Source of the DNA: Bradyrhizobium cenepequi | GTDB taxonomy: Bacteria; Pseudomonadota; Alphaproteobacteria; Rhizobiales; Xanthobacteraceae | Length of the DNA stretch: 64,000 nt | Assembly (NCBI RefSeq): GCF_020329485.1 | Contig: NZ_JAGKJI010000015.1 | Span: 1-64,000 of the forward strand | Direction: 5' to 3' | Shown: positions 44,905 to 55,225 of the stretch, piece by piece | How the letters are laid out: every line of letters starts with the position of its first letter | Numbering within the stretch: position 1 is the stretch's first letter | The notes under the pieces: model-generated | The model's input: only the letters and a program-made list of their open reading frames with translations | Told to the model about the DNA's origin: nothing | Databases searched by the model: none | Translations under genes and position numbers: made by a program

Positions 44905-46374
44905 TTAATTCCTTTGGATGAGGCACTGCGGCCCGCCGGCGGCCTTCAGGTTATTGCAAACATGCGTCGCCTGATCGAGGGAACTGAACGGACCGGCAAA
45001 GGCCCGGTAGTACACCCCCTTCTCGCCGAGATCGACGCGCTTCACGAGCAGCGATTGCGAGCCGAGCACATTGGGATACTTGCTCTGCAGCGCCCGGTAG
45101 GAGGCCTGAGCATCCGCCTCGTTACGCTGTGAGGAGACCTGAACCACATAGCCGCCGCCCCCGCTGCTCACGCTTGCCGAGGGATTGGTCGAGGCGACCC
45201 GGGTCGGGGCCGGATCGGGCTGCGGCGTCCCGGGCGCCAGCGACAGCGGCGTATTGGCACTCGCGTTCGCGGAGGCGGGGCTGCCGTGTGACGGGCTCGG
45301 AGACGCAGTTCGTGTGGCAGGCGGCTTGGCTGGCGGAGGCGGCGCTGACGCCGGCACGCCGGCTTCCGCCGCATCACCCTTGACCGAGAGCGTACGGATC
45401 CGCCGCGGTTCGTTGTTCGGCAGCGTGCCACTCGTCGTCATCGGCGAAGGAGCCGAGGGAGCGACGCTCGCCACTGGCGGCGGGTTGGCATTCTGGTTCA
45501 ACGGCGGGAATACCACGCGGGGTCCGGAATTGGAGGTGACGTCGACCGGCGTCTCCTCGCGCGAGACGAGTTTTTCCATGCCATCGCCAGACGCCACGCG
45601 GTCAAGCTCCTTGCCGGCACCGTCCGGCTGCGCCGGCATGACCTTGGTCGGTGTGTTGTCGGCCTTGATGATCGGCGGTTCGCCGCTGCGAGGCGACCCC
45701 ACATAGGTGCGGTAGGCAAAGGCTGCACCCGTACCCACCACTGCAAGCGCGAGCACGGACGCGACCGTCATCAGTCCGCTGCTGCGCTTGCGCGGCGGAG
45801 GTTCTTCCTCCTCATAAGCGGCGCTCTGATAGGCGTAGGGATCATCGGGGTACGCGGCTTCGCGCTGGAAATCCTGCTCGCCGGCCTCGATCTGGCCGTA
45901 AAGCGCATCGTCGTAGCGCGACAGATCGGGCTGTTGCGCCGGCTCCTCAAGCGGCAACTCCTCGCGATATTCCGGCGCCGGTGCCGCGGCGTGCTGCGCA
46001 GCATACCGGTGCAGCGGGTGCACGGCGCTCGGCTGAATGTCCGGCTCCTCATAGTCCTGCGATGGCGCCACATACTGCTGCGGTGGCGCGACCTCATGGC
46101 GGGTACGCTGCATCCAGGGCGGCGGGCCGGCCGGCAGGTCCACCTCCTCATCTTCAGGCTCCGGCTGATAGGCCTGCGGGCGAACATTGGCCCGCGACTG
46201 CAGCGGATGCGGCGCCGGCTGCGCCCTGGGCGGCGTAGCGGCAAACGGATCGGCCTGTCCGATCAGCCGCGCCAGTTCGGCCAGCGGGTCGTTTTCGGCC
46301 CGACCCGCGGCATTGGCGCCGCGATCATAATCGTGGTCGGCGGGAAAAGGTCGGTTTTGATATCGATCAGCCAT
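44905..46374 (-). CDS. SPOR domain-containing membrane protein
   Basis: The product has 489 residues from MADRYQNRPFPADHDYDRGA (an ATG at 46383 is an alternative). A long acidic/Pro-Gln-rich cytoplasmic part is followed by one membrane helix (GLMTVASVLALAVVGTGAAF), a Pro/Ser/Ala-rich periplasmic linker and a C-terminal SPOR domain (GGYVVQVSSQRNEADAQASY to GPQCLIQRN). SPOR domains bind denuded glycan at division septa. It lies between argS and nagZ, its usual alphaproteobacterial place. Confidence 0.93.
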   Translation of the reverse strand: MADRYQNRPFPADHDYDRGANAAGRAENDPLAELARLIGQADPFAATPPRAQPAPHPLQSRANVRPQAYQPEPEDEEVDLPAGPPPWMQRTRHEVAPPQQYVAPSQDYEEPDIQPSAVHPLHRYAAQHAAAPAPEYREELPLEEPAQQPDLSRYDDALYGQIEAGEQDFQREAAYPDDPYAYQSAAYEEEEPPPRKRSSGLMTVASVLALAVVGTGAAFAYRTYVGSPRSGEPPIIKADNTPTKVMPAQPDGAGKELDRVASGDGMEKLVSREETPVDVTSNSGPRVVFPPLNQNANPPPVASVAPSAPSPMTTSGTLPNNEPRRIRTLSVKGDAAEAGVPASAPPPPAKPPATRTASPSPSHGSPASANASANTPLSLAPGTPQPDPAPTRVASTNPSASVSSGGGGYVVQVSSQRNEADAQASYRALQSKYPNVLGSQSLLVKRVDLGEKGVYYRAFAGPFSSLDQATHVCNNLKAAGGPQCLIQRN

Positions 46375-46489
46375 CGTGATCATGCATCCCATTTGGGACA
46401 GCGCCAAGTCGCCAGCAACTTCCTGGTACGAACGAATTGGTCCCTGCCAAATACCCCCACGATCCCCATCGCGAGAGGCTTCGCCCCTG

Positions 46490-48289
46490 CTACCGCATCT
46501 CGGTTGGGGCCTGGACGCCTAGAACAGCTAGGCCCGATGCCAGAACCGAGACGACGCCCTGAACCATTGCCAGTCGCGCCCTTGTGATCTCTGCATCATT
46601 ATTGATAATGAAGCGTAAATAGGGCAAATCGCCCCCTTTATTCCACAGCGCGTGAAATTCGCTGGCCAAATCATACAGATAGAAAGCGATTCGGTGCGGC
46701 TCATGCGCGACCGCCGCAGCCTCGATCATGCGCGGATAGAGCGCCAATTGCTTGAGCAGGCTGAGTTCGGACGGGTCGGACAGCCGTTCCAACGCCGCGT
46801 CAGCAAGATACTTCCGCCGTGCGCCGTCCTCGTCCGGCAGGTCGGGTAGCACGCCCTGCTGGCGCGCGTTGCGGAAGACGGAATGACCGCGGGCGTGTCC
46901 GTACTGAACGTAGAACACGGCATTGTCCTTGGTCTGCTCGATCACCTTGGCAAGGTCGAAATCGAGCACCGCATCGTTCTTGCGGAACAGCATCATGAAG
47001 CGCACCGCATCCGAGCCGACCTCGTCGACGACTTCGCGCAGCGTCACGAACTCGCCGGCGCGCTTCGACATCTTCACCGGCTCGCCATTGCGCAGCAGCC
47101 GCACGAGCTGCACGATCTTCACGTCGAGCTCGGCTTTCCCTGCGCTCACGGCTTTCACCGCCGCCTGCATGCGCTTGACGTAGCCGCCGTGGTCGGCGCC
47201 GAACACATCGATCAGGTTGTTAAAGCCACGCTCGAACTTGTTGCGATGGTTGGCGATGTCCGACGCGAAATAGGTGTAGGAGCCGTCCGACTTGATGAGC
47301 GGACGATCGACATCGTCGCCATAGGCAGTGGCGCGAAACAGCGTCTGCTCGCGATCCTCGTAATCCTCGACCGGCTTGCCCTTCGGCGGCGGCAGGCGGC
47401 CGTCGTAAATGTCGCCCTTGTCACGCAGGAAATCGATGGTCTCGGCAACCTTGTTGTTGCCGGTCTCGATCAGCGAGCGCTCGGAGAAGAACACGTCGTG
47501 CTTGATGTTGAGGGCGGCGAGATCGTCCTTGATCTCGGCCATCATCATCGCGATCGCTTTGTCGCGCACGATCGGCAGCCAGGCAGCCTCTCGCATCGAA
47601 CGCAGCTTGTCGCCGTATTCCTTGGCAAGCGCCTGCCCCACGGGCTTCAGATAGTCGCCGGGATAAAGTCCTTCCGGAATCGCGCCGATGTCCTCGCCCA
47701 GCGCCTCGCGATAGCGGAGATAGGCCGAGCGTGCGAGCACGTCGACCTGGGCGCCGGCATCATTGATATAATATTCGCGGATGACGTCGAACCCTGCGAA
47801 CTGCAGCAGGCTGCACAGCGCATCGCCGAACACCGCGCCGCGGCAATGGCCGACATGCATCGGCCCGGTCGGGTTGGCCGAGACGTACTCGACATTGACC
47901 TTTTCATTGCCCCCGACTGCAGTTTGCCCATAGGCAGCACCCTCGCGCAGCACGACGCGCAGCGCATCGGTCCAGACGGTGGGCTTGAGGGTCAGGTTGA
48001 CGAAGCCGGGGCCGGCGACCTCGACCGATGCCACAAGTTCGTCGGCGCGCAATTTGGCCGAAATCTTTTCGGCGAGATCGCGCGGCTTGGCCTTGGCTTC
48101 CTTGGCGAGCACCATCGCGGCGTTGGTTGCCATGTCGCCATGGCTGGCCTCGCGCGGCGGCTCGACCACGACCCGCGAAAGCTCGATGCCACCGGGCCAA
48201 TTGTCTTCGGTCGCGAGCGCGGCGCAAATCGCATGTACGCGCGCGAGCACATCGGCAAAAAGATGCGGAGAAGCTGGTTTGTCGGCCAT
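46490..48289 (-). CDS. argS: Arginyl-tRNA synthetase
   Basis: The product has 599 residues of class I type. HIGH-like NPTGPMHVGHCRGAVFGDAL, KMSKR-like VKMSKRAGEFVTLREVVDEV, and a C-terminal DALR anticodon-binding domain ending VLGVQAPTEMR. The N-terminal Add-1 domain (about 1-105) is intact. Confidence 0.98.
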   Translation of the reverse strand: MADKPASPHLFADVLARVHAICAALATEDNWPGGIELSRVVVEPPREASHGDMATNAAMVLAKEAKAKPRDLAEKISAKLRADELVASVEVAGPGFVNLTLKPTVWTDALRVVLREGAAYGQTAVGGNEKVNVEYVSANPTGPMHVGHCRGAVFGDALCSLLQFAGFDVIREYYINDAGAQVDVLARSAYLRYREALGEDIGAIPEGLYPGDYLKPVGQALAKEYGDKLRSMREAAWLPIVRDKAIAMMMAEIKDDLAALNIKHDVFFSERSLIETGNNKVAETIDFLRDKGDIYDGRLPPPKGKPVEDYEDREQTLFRATAYGDDVDRPLIKSDGSYTYFASDIANHRNKFERGFNNLIDVFGADHGGYVKRMQAAVKAVSAGKAELDVKIVQLVRLLRNGEPVKMSKRAGEFVTLREVVDEVGSDAVRFMMLFRKNDAVLDFDLAKVIEQTKDNAVFYVQYGHARGHSVFRNARQQGVLPDLPDEDGARRKYLADAALERLSDPSELSLLKQLALYPRMIEAAAVAHEPHRIAFYLYDLASEFHALWNKGGDLPYLRFIINNDAEITRARLAMVQGVVSVLASGLAVLGVQAPTEMR

Positions 48290-48298
48290 GGGCGCCGC

Positions 48299-49510
48299 CT
48301 AACGCAAATCCGGGGTCGAGTCAAAAAGCCTGTTATGCTCGATGAGCGCGTAGCGGTCGGTCATCCCGGCAATGAAATTGCCGATCCGCCTGGCGCGTTC
48401 CGCCTCAGTCTCCGCCTCCCTGCCCTCCACCCATTCAGGTGGGAGGTCTCCTGGGGATTCCCGGTAGCGGGCGAACAAGTCGAAGACGATCTGTTCGGCA
48501 TCGTCCATCACCCGCATCACCCGCTTATGGCGGTACATCCGCTGCCAGAGGAAGGCCTTGATCTCCGCCTCCTCCTGGGCAACGACCGGCGGGAAGGCAA
48601 TCAGCGGTCCATTGTGACGGCGCACATCGTGGGCGGATTGAGGCTGTGCTGCGTCGAGCCGCCGGCTCGCCTCGGCGAACACCGCGCCGATGAAATGCGA
48701 GATCAATTCGCGCACCAGTTCCGCGCCGCGCCGGACTTCGTCCAGACCGGGATAGTGCCGGTCGATTTCGGCGATGACTTCCGCGGTCAGCGGCATCACC
48801 TTGAGCTCGTCGACCTTGAACAGTCCCGCGCGCAGGCCGTCATCGATATCGTGGGCATCGTAAGCGATGTCGTCGGCGAAAGCGGCGACCTGGGCTTCGA
48901 GCGAGGCAAAGCTCCATAGATCCAGATCGTAGGTCTGGTTGTACTCAAAAATACCGATGGGGATGCCGCCCGTCTCGCGGTAGCGCCCGGCCGGCGCGCC
49001 GCTGCGCTCGGTCAGTGGGCCATTGTGCTTGACGATGCCCTCGAGCGATTCCCAGGTGAGATTGAGCCCGTCGAATTCGGGATAGCGGTGCTCCAGTGCG
49101 GTGACCACGCGCAGCGTCTGCGCGTTGTGATCGAAGCCGCCATGGGGTTTCAGGCACCTGTCCAGCGCCCGCTCCCCCGCATGGCCGAACGGCGGGTGCC
49201 CGAGGTCGTGCGCGAGCGCCAAGGTCTCCGTCAGGTCCTCATCCAGCCCGAGCTGTCGGGCCAGCGCGCGGGCGATTTGCGCGACTTCCAGCGAATGGGT
49301 CAGCCGCGTGCGGTAGTGGTCGCCCTCGTGGAACACGAAGACCTGGGTCTTGTACTTCAGCCGCCGGAACGCGGTGGAATGGATCACCCGGTCGCAATCC
49401 CGGCGGAAGGCGCTGCGGGTCCTGCTCGGGCCCTCCGCGAACAGCCGCCCGCGGCTGCGATCGGGGTCGCAGGCATAGGGCGCGCGGGGAGCTGCCATTC
49501 CGACCGACAC
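48299..49510 (-). CDS. dgt: Deoxyguanosinetriphosphate triphosphohydrolase-like protein
   Basis: The product has 403 residues; GTG start at 49510 with AAGGA upstream, or ATG at 49498. HD-domain ligands: HSTAFRRLKYKTQVFVFHEG, RLTHSLEVAQIARALARQLG and LAHDLGHPPFGHAGERALDR. The family hydrolyses dNTPs to nucleosides and triphosphate and shapes dNTP pools. It ends 9 bases before argS. Confidence 0.95.
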   Translation of the reverse strand: MSVGMAAPRAPYACDPDRSRGRLFAEGPSRTRSAFRRDCDRVIHSTAFRRLKYKTQVFVFHEGDHYRTRLTHSLEVAQIARALARQLGLDEDLTETLALAHDLGHPPFGHAGERALDRCLKPHGGFDHNAQTLRVVTALEHRYPEFDGLNLTWESLEGIVKHNGPLTERSGAPAGRYRETGGIPIGIFEYNQTYDLDLWSFASLEAQVAAFADDIAYDAHDIDDGLRAGLFKVDELKVMPLTAEVIAEIDRHYPGLDEVRRGAELVRELISHFIGAVFAEASRRLDAAQPQSAHDVRRHNGPLIAFPPVVAQEEAEIKAFLWQRMYRHKRVMRVMDDAEQIVFDLFARYRESPGDLPPEWVEGREAETEAERARRIGNFIAGMTDRYALIEHNRLFDSTPDLR

Positions 49511-49614
49511 GGTTTTTTAGTCCTTATCCATTTGATTCCGCTTCCTTCCGCACTTAACTATGGTGACGGCGGGATACCAAATGAAATGGGTATGACGCAG
49601 TTTTGGAGATTGCC

Positions 49615-49944
49615 ATGACTGACTCTGTCACCATCAGCGAGCGGGCCGCCCGCCGGATCGGGCAAATCCTCAAGAGTGAGGGTGATGGTGCGATGCTGCG
49701 CATTTCGGTCGAGGGCGGCGGCTGTTCCGGCTTCCAGTACAAGTTCGACGTCGACCGCGCCCAGGCCGAAGACGATCTCGTGATCTCCCGTGAGGACGCG
49801 GTGGTCCTGGTCGATTCGGCCTCTGCGCCATTCCTGGCAGGGTCCGAGGTCGATTTTGTCGACGATTTGATCGGCGCATCGTTCCGCGTCGTTAACCCCA
49901 ACGCGACCGCCTCCTGCGGCTGCGGCACCAGCTTCTCGATCTGA
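49615..49944 (+). CDS. erpA: A-type iron-sulfur cluster carrier (ErpA/IscA)
   Basis: The product has 109 residues from MTDSVTISERAARRIGQILK. The three cluster-binding cysteines are in GGGCSGFQYKF and ASCGCGTSFSI at the C-terminus. It ferries Fe-S clusters to apoproteins. It is divergent from dgt. The choice of ErpA over IscA rests on the genomic place, not on sequence. Confidence 0.92.
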   Translation: MTDSVTISERAARRIGQILKSEGDGAMLRISVEGGGCSGFQYKFDVDRAQAEDDLVISREDAVVLVDSASAPFLAGSEVDFVDDLIGASFRVVNPNATASCGCGTSFSI

Positions 49945-49955
49945 TTAGCCCTCCC

Positions 49956-50801
49956 TCAACGTAGCGCGAACAACGCGCGGGCATTGCCGTACGCGATCTT
50001 TGCGGCAATGTCGGGCGGTAGCTGATCGAGCCAGGCGCGGTAGCCGGCCATGATGTCGCCGTAGCTTGCCCAGCGTTCCGCCACCCAGGTGTCGGAGCCG
50101 AGCAGGAAGCGGTCGGAATGGCGCTCAAACAGCGCGCGCCATTCCGCCGTCAGCTTCCCTGCCCCGTCGACGATGCCGCCGCGATAGGACAGTTCGCCCC
50201 ACAGGTTCGGATACTTGCCGAGTATGGCGGCGACGCGATCGGTCGGCAGGCCAAAGCCGGTATGCGCCCAGATGATCTTGGCGCGCGGGTTATGCCGCAT
50301 CAGGATCTCGACGGCTTCCTGATCGGCGTGCGCGTGCAAATAGAGATCGTGGTCGACGGCGAAATCGACGGTCTTTTTCACCCACTCGCTATCAGCCGCC
50401 TTGCCTGACAAATGAAATTCGCCGATGCCGCGGTAGTAGCCGCGCTTGAACTCCTCCTGCACGAGGTCGAAGATATCAGGATCGCCAAACCAGGTCTGGA
50501 TGTCGGCGCGGACACGGTAGGGCCGGATGAACGGCACCACCTCGAGGCCTTCGGCCTTGGCATCGACCAGCGCATGGGTCCCGGTATTGGGACGGCTGGT
50601 GGCGATGATGCCGGTGATGCGGTGCTTCCTGAACAGCGCCAGCACTTCATCGAGCTTGTAGGTGGGCGTCGGCTCCCAATTGTAGTGCAGATGCGCGTCG
50701 AAAATTTCGATCGGCTCGGCCGCGCGTGCCGGCGCGCCGATTGCTGCGAACCACAGGGCGGCGGCAAATCCAACCGCCCACATTGCACGAGGGAGCATCA
50801 T
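49956..50801 (-). CDS. Exported amidohydrolase family protein
   Basis: The product has 281 residues; start codons GTG-ATG-ATG overlap the RND permease stop. A signal peptide (AVGFAAALWFAAIGAPARAA) precedes a TIM-barrel metallohydrolase: IFDAHLHYNW (metal His pair), GIGEFHLSGK, LYLHAHADQEAV, IIWAHTGFGLP and FLLGSDTWV (metal Asp). This belongs to the amidohydrolase-2 type of hydrolases and decarboxylases. A periplasmic hydrolase coupled to an efflux pump is unusual and suggests it acts on a pump substrate or was co-opted. Confidence 0.85.
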   Translation of the reverse strand: MMLPRAMWAVGFAAALWFAAIGAPARAAEPIEIFDAHLHYNWEPTPTYKLDEVLALFRKHRITGIIATSRPNTGTHALVDAKAEGLEVVPFIRPYRVRADIQTWFGDPDIFDLVQEEFKRGYYRGIGEFHLSGKAADSEWVKKTVDFAVDHDLYLHAHADQEAVEILMRHNPRAKIIWAHTGFGLPTDRVAAILGKYPNLWGELSYRGGIVDGAGKLTAEWRALFERHSDRFLLGSDTWVAERWASYGDIMAGYRAWLDQLPPDIAAKIAYGNARALFALR

Positions 50802-53800
50802 CACTCCGCCGCCACCACGTGTGGCCGGTCCTCGCCGCCCTCCTCGAGCTGCGGCTCGAGCCTGCGGCGCAGCCGGCGGTCGATGCGGTCGAGATAGATG
50901 TAGATTACCGGCGTGATGAACAGCGTCAGCAGCTGCGAGACGCAGAGGCCCCCGACCACGGCCACGCCAAGCGGCTGGCGCAGCTCGGCGCCTGCGCCCG
51001 CACCGAGCGCGATCGGCAGCGTACCGAAGATCGCGGCAAACGTCGTCATCATGATCGGGCGGAAACGCAAGAGCGCCGCTTCACGGATCGCATGTTCGGC
51101 GCTCAATCCCACGCGACGACGCTCGAGCGCAAAGTCGACCATCATGATCGCATTCTTCTTGACGATGCCGACCAGCATCACGATGCCGATCATTGCGATC
51201 ACCGACAGCTCCATGTTGAACAGCATCAGCGTCAGGATCGCGCCGATGCCGGCCGACGGCAGGCCGGAGATGATCGTGATCGGATGGATGAAGCTCTCGT
51301 AGAGAATGCCGAGGATCACGAAGGCCGCGAACACTGCAGCGAGGATCAGGACGCCCTGCCCGCGCAACGAATCCTGGAATACCTGTGCGGTGCCGGAGAA
51401 CCCGGTCGCGATCGTCGCCGGCAGGTTCGAGCTCTGCTCCAGCGCGGTAATCTGGTCGACCGCATGGCCCAGCGAAGTGCCGGGCGCGAGGTTGAACGAG
51501 ATCGTCACCGCCGGCTGCTGGCCCTGGTGGTTGATTTGAAGCGGCCCGACCGACGGCACCAGCCTTGCGACCGCATCGAGCGGAATGGTCTGGCCGCTCG
51601 CGGTCTTCATATAGAGCTTGGACAGATTGGACGGATCAACCCGGAACTCCGGCTGCACCTCCAGGATGATCTGGTAGTCGTTGGAGGGCATGTAGATGGT
51701 GCCAACCTGGCGCGAGCCATAGGCATTGTAGAGCTGGTTGCGCACCTGATCGACGGTGATGCCGTAGACCGCAGCCTTCTCGCGATCGATGTCGACCGTC
51801 ATCTGCGGGTTCTTGATGTAGAGATCGGTGGTGACGTCGAGCAGGCCCGGGATCTTCTCGATCTTGTCGCGCATGTCAGGCGCGATCCGGTACAGCGACT
51901 CGGTGTCGCCGCTCTGCAGCACATATTGATACTGGCTCTTGGAGACGCGGCCGCCGATGTTGAGGTTCTGGACGCTCTGGAAGAACGCCTGCATGCCCGG
52001 GATGGCGCGGGCCTGCTGGCGCAGCCGTCCGATCACGACGGTCGCGTTGTCACGCTCCTTCTGCGGCTTCAACGCGATGAACAGGCGGCCGTAATTTGCG
52101 GTCGGGTTGGGCCCGCCGGAACCAACGGTCGAGTTGACGTAGTCGACCGCAGGATCAGTCCGAAGCACGTCGACCAGCGCCTGCTGGCGCACCTTCATCG
52201 CTTCGAATGAGGTGTCGGTGGCAGCCTCGGTCACGCCGATCAGGAAGCCGGTGTCCTCCTGCGGGAAGAAGCCCTTTGGCACGATCATGTAGAGATAGAA
52301 GGTGCCAGCGAGCGTCGCCAAGGTGACGGCGAGCATCAGCGCCTTTTTCGCCAGCACCCAGTCGAGCGTCCATTCATAGGCTCGCAGCAAGGCGTCGAAC
52401 ATCGCCTCGAACGCCCGAAGCACGACATTCGGGCGCTTGGTCTCGTCATGGGCACGCAGCACCCGCGCGCACAGCATCGGCGTCAAAGTCAGCGACACGA
52501 ACCCGGACACGATGATCGCGACCGAGATGGTCACCGCGAATTCGCGGAATACGCGGCCAACAATCCCGCCCATCAGGAGCACCGGGATGAACACGGCGAT
52601 CAGCGAGAAGGTGATCGAGATGATGGTGAAGCCGATCTCGCGTGCGCCCTTCAGAGCCGCCTCAAACGGTCGCATGCCGCGCTCGATGTGGCGGACGATG
52701 TTCTCCAGCATGACGATGGCGTCGTCGACCACGAAGCCAACCGACAATGTCAGCGCCAGCAGCGTCATGTTGTTGACGGAGTAATCCAGCGCATACATCG
52801 CCGCGAAGGTCCCGAGCAGCGATATCGGAACCGCGAGCGCCGGAATGACCGTGGCCCATAGCGAGCGCAGGAACAGGAAGATCACCATGATGACCAGCGC
52901 GATCGCGATCAGCAGGGTTTCCTCGACGTCGTTGACCGCCTGCCGGATCGAAACCGAGCGGTCCATCATCACCTGCATGTTCACCGAGGGCGGGATCGAG
53001 GCACGTAGCGCGGGCAGCTTCGCCAACACGGAATCGACCACTGCTACCGTGTTGGCATCGGGCTGCTTCTGGATCGCGAGCACGATGGCGCGCGTGTCGT
53101 TCAGCCAGGTCGCGACCTTGTCGTTCTCGACGCTGTCATAGATCTTTGCGATTTCGTCGAGCCGGACCGGAGAACCGTTGCGCCAGGCGACATAGATCTG
53201 CCGGTAGTCGGCCGCCTTGTCCATCTGGCCGGAGGCCTGCAGCGCGACGTCCTGCTTCGGCCCGTTCAGTGTTCCGACGGGCGTCGAGGAATTGGCGCGT
53301 GACACCGCCGCCCTGACGTCCTCGAGCGAGACCCCGCGCGCCGCTGCGGCCACGGGGTCGGCCTGGACCCGGATGGCGAATTTCTGCGCACCATAGATCA
53401 AGACCTGGGCGACGCCCGGAAGCTGCGACAGCGCTTGCCCAACGGTGATGTCGCCATATTCATTGACGGTCGAGAGCGGCAGTGTCGCCGAGTTCAGCGA
53501 AATGAAGAGAATCGGGAACTCCGCCGGGTTCACCTTGCGGAAGCTCGGCGGTGTCGTCATCTCGACCGGCAGCCGGCGCTGGGCGATCGTCAGCGCGGTC
53601 TGCACGTCGAGCGCCGCGGCGTCGATGTTGCGGTTGAGATCGAACTGGATGGTGATGACGCTCGTGCCCTGCGAGGAGTTCGAGGACATCGAGGAGATGC
53701 CGGCGATTGTCGAGAGCTGCCGCTCGATGATGCCGGCGACCGAGGCCGCCATGGTGTCAGCGCTCGCGCCCGGAAGCGTCGCGGTCACGGCAATGGTCGG

Positions 53801-53926
53801 GAAATCGACTTTCGGCAGCGCCGAGACCGGCAACAGGCGGAAGCCGAAGATGCCAAAGGCGATGATCGACGCGGTGATCAGCGTCGTCATCACCGGCCGT
53901 CGGATGCAAAGCTCGGGCAGCGACAT
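50801..53926 (-). CDS. RND efflux transporter permease (MdtB/C-like)
   Basis: The product has 1041 residues with 12 helices in two halves. It starts MSLPELCIRRPVMTTLITAS; the proton-relay helix contains SVGFVVDDAIVMLENIVRHI, and DVEETLLIAIALVIMVIFLF and GMRPFEAALKGAREIGFTII are typical. It is an inner-membrane drug/proton antiporter. Only one permease is present, unlike the MdtB-MdtC pair of enterics. The adaptor gene lies 6 bases upstream. Confidence 0.96.
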   Translation of the reverse strand: MSLPELCIRRPVMTTLITASIIAFGIFGFRLLPVSALPKVDFPTIAVTATLPGASADTMAASVAGIIERQLSTIAGISSMSSNSSQGTSVITIQFDLNRNIDAAALDVQTALTIAQRRLPVEMTTPPSFRKVNPAEFPILFISLNSATLPLSTVNEYGDITVGQALSQLPGVAQVLIYGAQKFAIRVQADPVAAAARGVSLEDVRAAVSRANSSTPVGTLNGPKQDVALQASGQMDKAADYRQIYVAWRNGSPVRLDEIAKIYDSVENDKVATWLNDTRAIVLAIQKQPDANTVAVVDSVLAKLPALRASIPPSVNMQVMMDRSVSIRQAVNDVEETLLIAIALVIMVIFLFLRSLWATVIPALAVPISLLGTFAAMYALDYSVNNMTLLALTLSVGFVVDDAIVMLENIVRHIERGMRPFEAALKGAREIGFTIISITFSLIAVFIPVLLMGGIVGRVFREFAVTISVAIIVSGFVSLTLTPMLCARVLRAHDETKRPNVVLRAFEAMFDALLRAYEWTLDWVLAKKALMLAVTLATLAGTFYLYMIVPKGFFPQEDTGFLIGVTEAATDTSFEAMKVRQQALVDVLRTDPAVDYVNSTVGSGGPNPTANYGRLFIALKPQKERDNATVVIGRLRQQARAIPGMQAFFQSVQNLNIGGRVSKSQYQYVLQSGDTESLYRIAPDMRDKIEKIPGLLDVTTDLYIKNPQMTVDIDREKAAVYGITVDQVRNQLYNAYGSRQVGTIYMPSNDYQIILEVQPEFRVDPSNLSKLYMKTASGQTIPLDAVARLVPSVGPLQINHQGQQPAVTISFNLAPGTSLGHAVDQITALEQSSNLPATIATGFSGTAQVFQDSLRGQGVLILAAVFAAFVILGILYESFIHPITIISGLPSAGIGAILTLMLFNMELSVIAMIGIVMLVGIVKKNAIMMVDFALERRRVGLSAEHAIREAALLRFRPIMMTTFAAIFGTLPIALGAGAGAELRQPLGVAVVGGLCVSQLLTLFITPVIYIYLDRIDRRLRRRLEPQLEEGGEDRPHVVAAE

Positions 53927-53932
53927 CGCTAT

Positions 53933-55066
53933 CTAAGCCCCGGCCTTGCGGGCGCGCGGCTCGGCCCGTACACCATCCGACAATAGCAACTGGCCGTCGA
54001 CGACGACATCCTCGCCGCCGGAGAGCCCCTCAGCGATGACCGAGAACCCGCCAAAGGTGCGGTCGACCTTGACCGGGATGACCTTGGCCACGCCGTCCTT
54101 CACGGCGAAGACATAGTTGCCGCTCTGGCTGCGCTGGACCGCGACCGTCGGCACTACCACGGCGTCCTCGCTACGGATGATCAGCTTGGTCTGCACCAGG
54201 ATGCCCGGCCACAGGGTCTCGTTTCCATTGTCCATGATGCCGCGGACGGTCACCATGCCAGTGGTCGAGTCCACGGTGTTCTCGACCATCGCCACCTTGC
54301 CCTCTTCCGAGCGCTTGTGCCCTGGGATGGTCGCAATCACCTTGGACTCGCCCCTTGCCATGGCGTCACGGAGGTCGGCCAGCACCCGCTGCGGGATCGC
54401 GAAGGTGACATAGACCGGCGCCATCTGATTGATGGTGGCGAGCGGCTGTGTGTCGGCGGGGCGCACGAAATTGCCGACCTTCACATTGGCGGCGCTGATG
54501 CGGCCGGCAAACGGCGCGCGGATGACGGTGTAGCTTTTCTGCACGCGGAGATTATCGAGCGCGGACTGGTCGGCCTTGATGGTGCCGATCAGGATGTCGG
54601 ACTGGGTCTTGGCATTGTCGACATTGACCTGGGTGGTCGCGCCCTTGGCGACGAGATCGTTGTAGCGGCGGAGATCGCGCTGCGCGCCCTCGAACTGTGC
54701 CCGGTCCTTGGCCAGCACGCCCTCGGCCTGCTCGATCTGGGCGTCGATTTGCCGCGCATCCAGCGTGAACAGCAGGTCGCCCTCATTGACCTTGGCGCCG
54801 TCCTCGAAATGCACGCCAATGATCGTGGTCTCGAGCCGCGACTTCAGCGCCACGCTAGCCATCGGCGTCACGGTTCCGATGGCATCGACATCGACCGGCA
54901 CCGATCGCCCTTCTGCTTTGGCAAGCTCGACCGAAACCGCGCGCGGCCGCTGCGGCGCTTGCGCGTTCGCGCCGCCACTAACCAGCCACGAAGAGCGGGT
55001 GGCGTAGGCGGCCGCGGCGGCGATGCCGATGACGCCTGCAACGAGAATCAAATTACGTTTCTTCAT
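53933..55066 (-). CDS. RND efflux periplasmic adaptor protein
   Basis: The product has 377 residues from MKKRNLILVAGVIGIAAAAA. Hydrophobic N-terminal anchor, lipoyl half-motifs (GTVTPMASVALKSRLETTII and RAPFAGRISAANVKVGNFVR), an alpha-hairpin (QIDAQIEQAEGVLAKDRAQF) and a beta-barrel. It bridges the permease to an outer-membrane channel; no channel gene is in the window. Confidence 0.95.
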   Translation of the reverse strand: MKKRNLILVAGVIGIAAAAAYATRSSWLVSGGANAQAPQRPRAVSVELAKAEGRSVPVDVDAIGTVTPMASVALKSRLETTIIGVHFEDGAKVNEGDLLFTLDARQIDAQIEQAEGVLAKDRAQFEGAQRDLRRYNDLVAKGATTQVNVDNAKTQSDILIGTIKADQSALDNLRVQKSYTVIRAPFAGRISAANVKVGNFVRPADTQPLATINQMAPVYVTFAIPQRVLADLRDAMARGESKVIATIPGHKRSEEGKVAMVENTVDSTTGMVTVRGIMDNGNETLWPGILVQTKLIIRSEDAVVVPTVAVQRSQSGNYVFAVKDGVAKVIPVKVDRTFGGFSVIAEGLSGGEDVVVDGQLLLSDGVRAEPRARKAGA

Positions 55067-55225
55067 GCTTTTTGCTCGTCTGCCGGCCCACAACGGCCGG
55101 GACGACCCAATCCTGCCCCTTGCCTGCCCCTCGACGGCGCAATTTGCGCCATTATTTTAAATGGTTATCACAACCGCACGACAGATGGTATGCCACCCGC
55201 GGAAATTGCGACTATAGGTCCCCTC

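Noticed and set aside
46883..48919. 678-residue plus-strand frame opposite argS and dgt
   Set aside because: Runs across two real genes and their junction; no domain.
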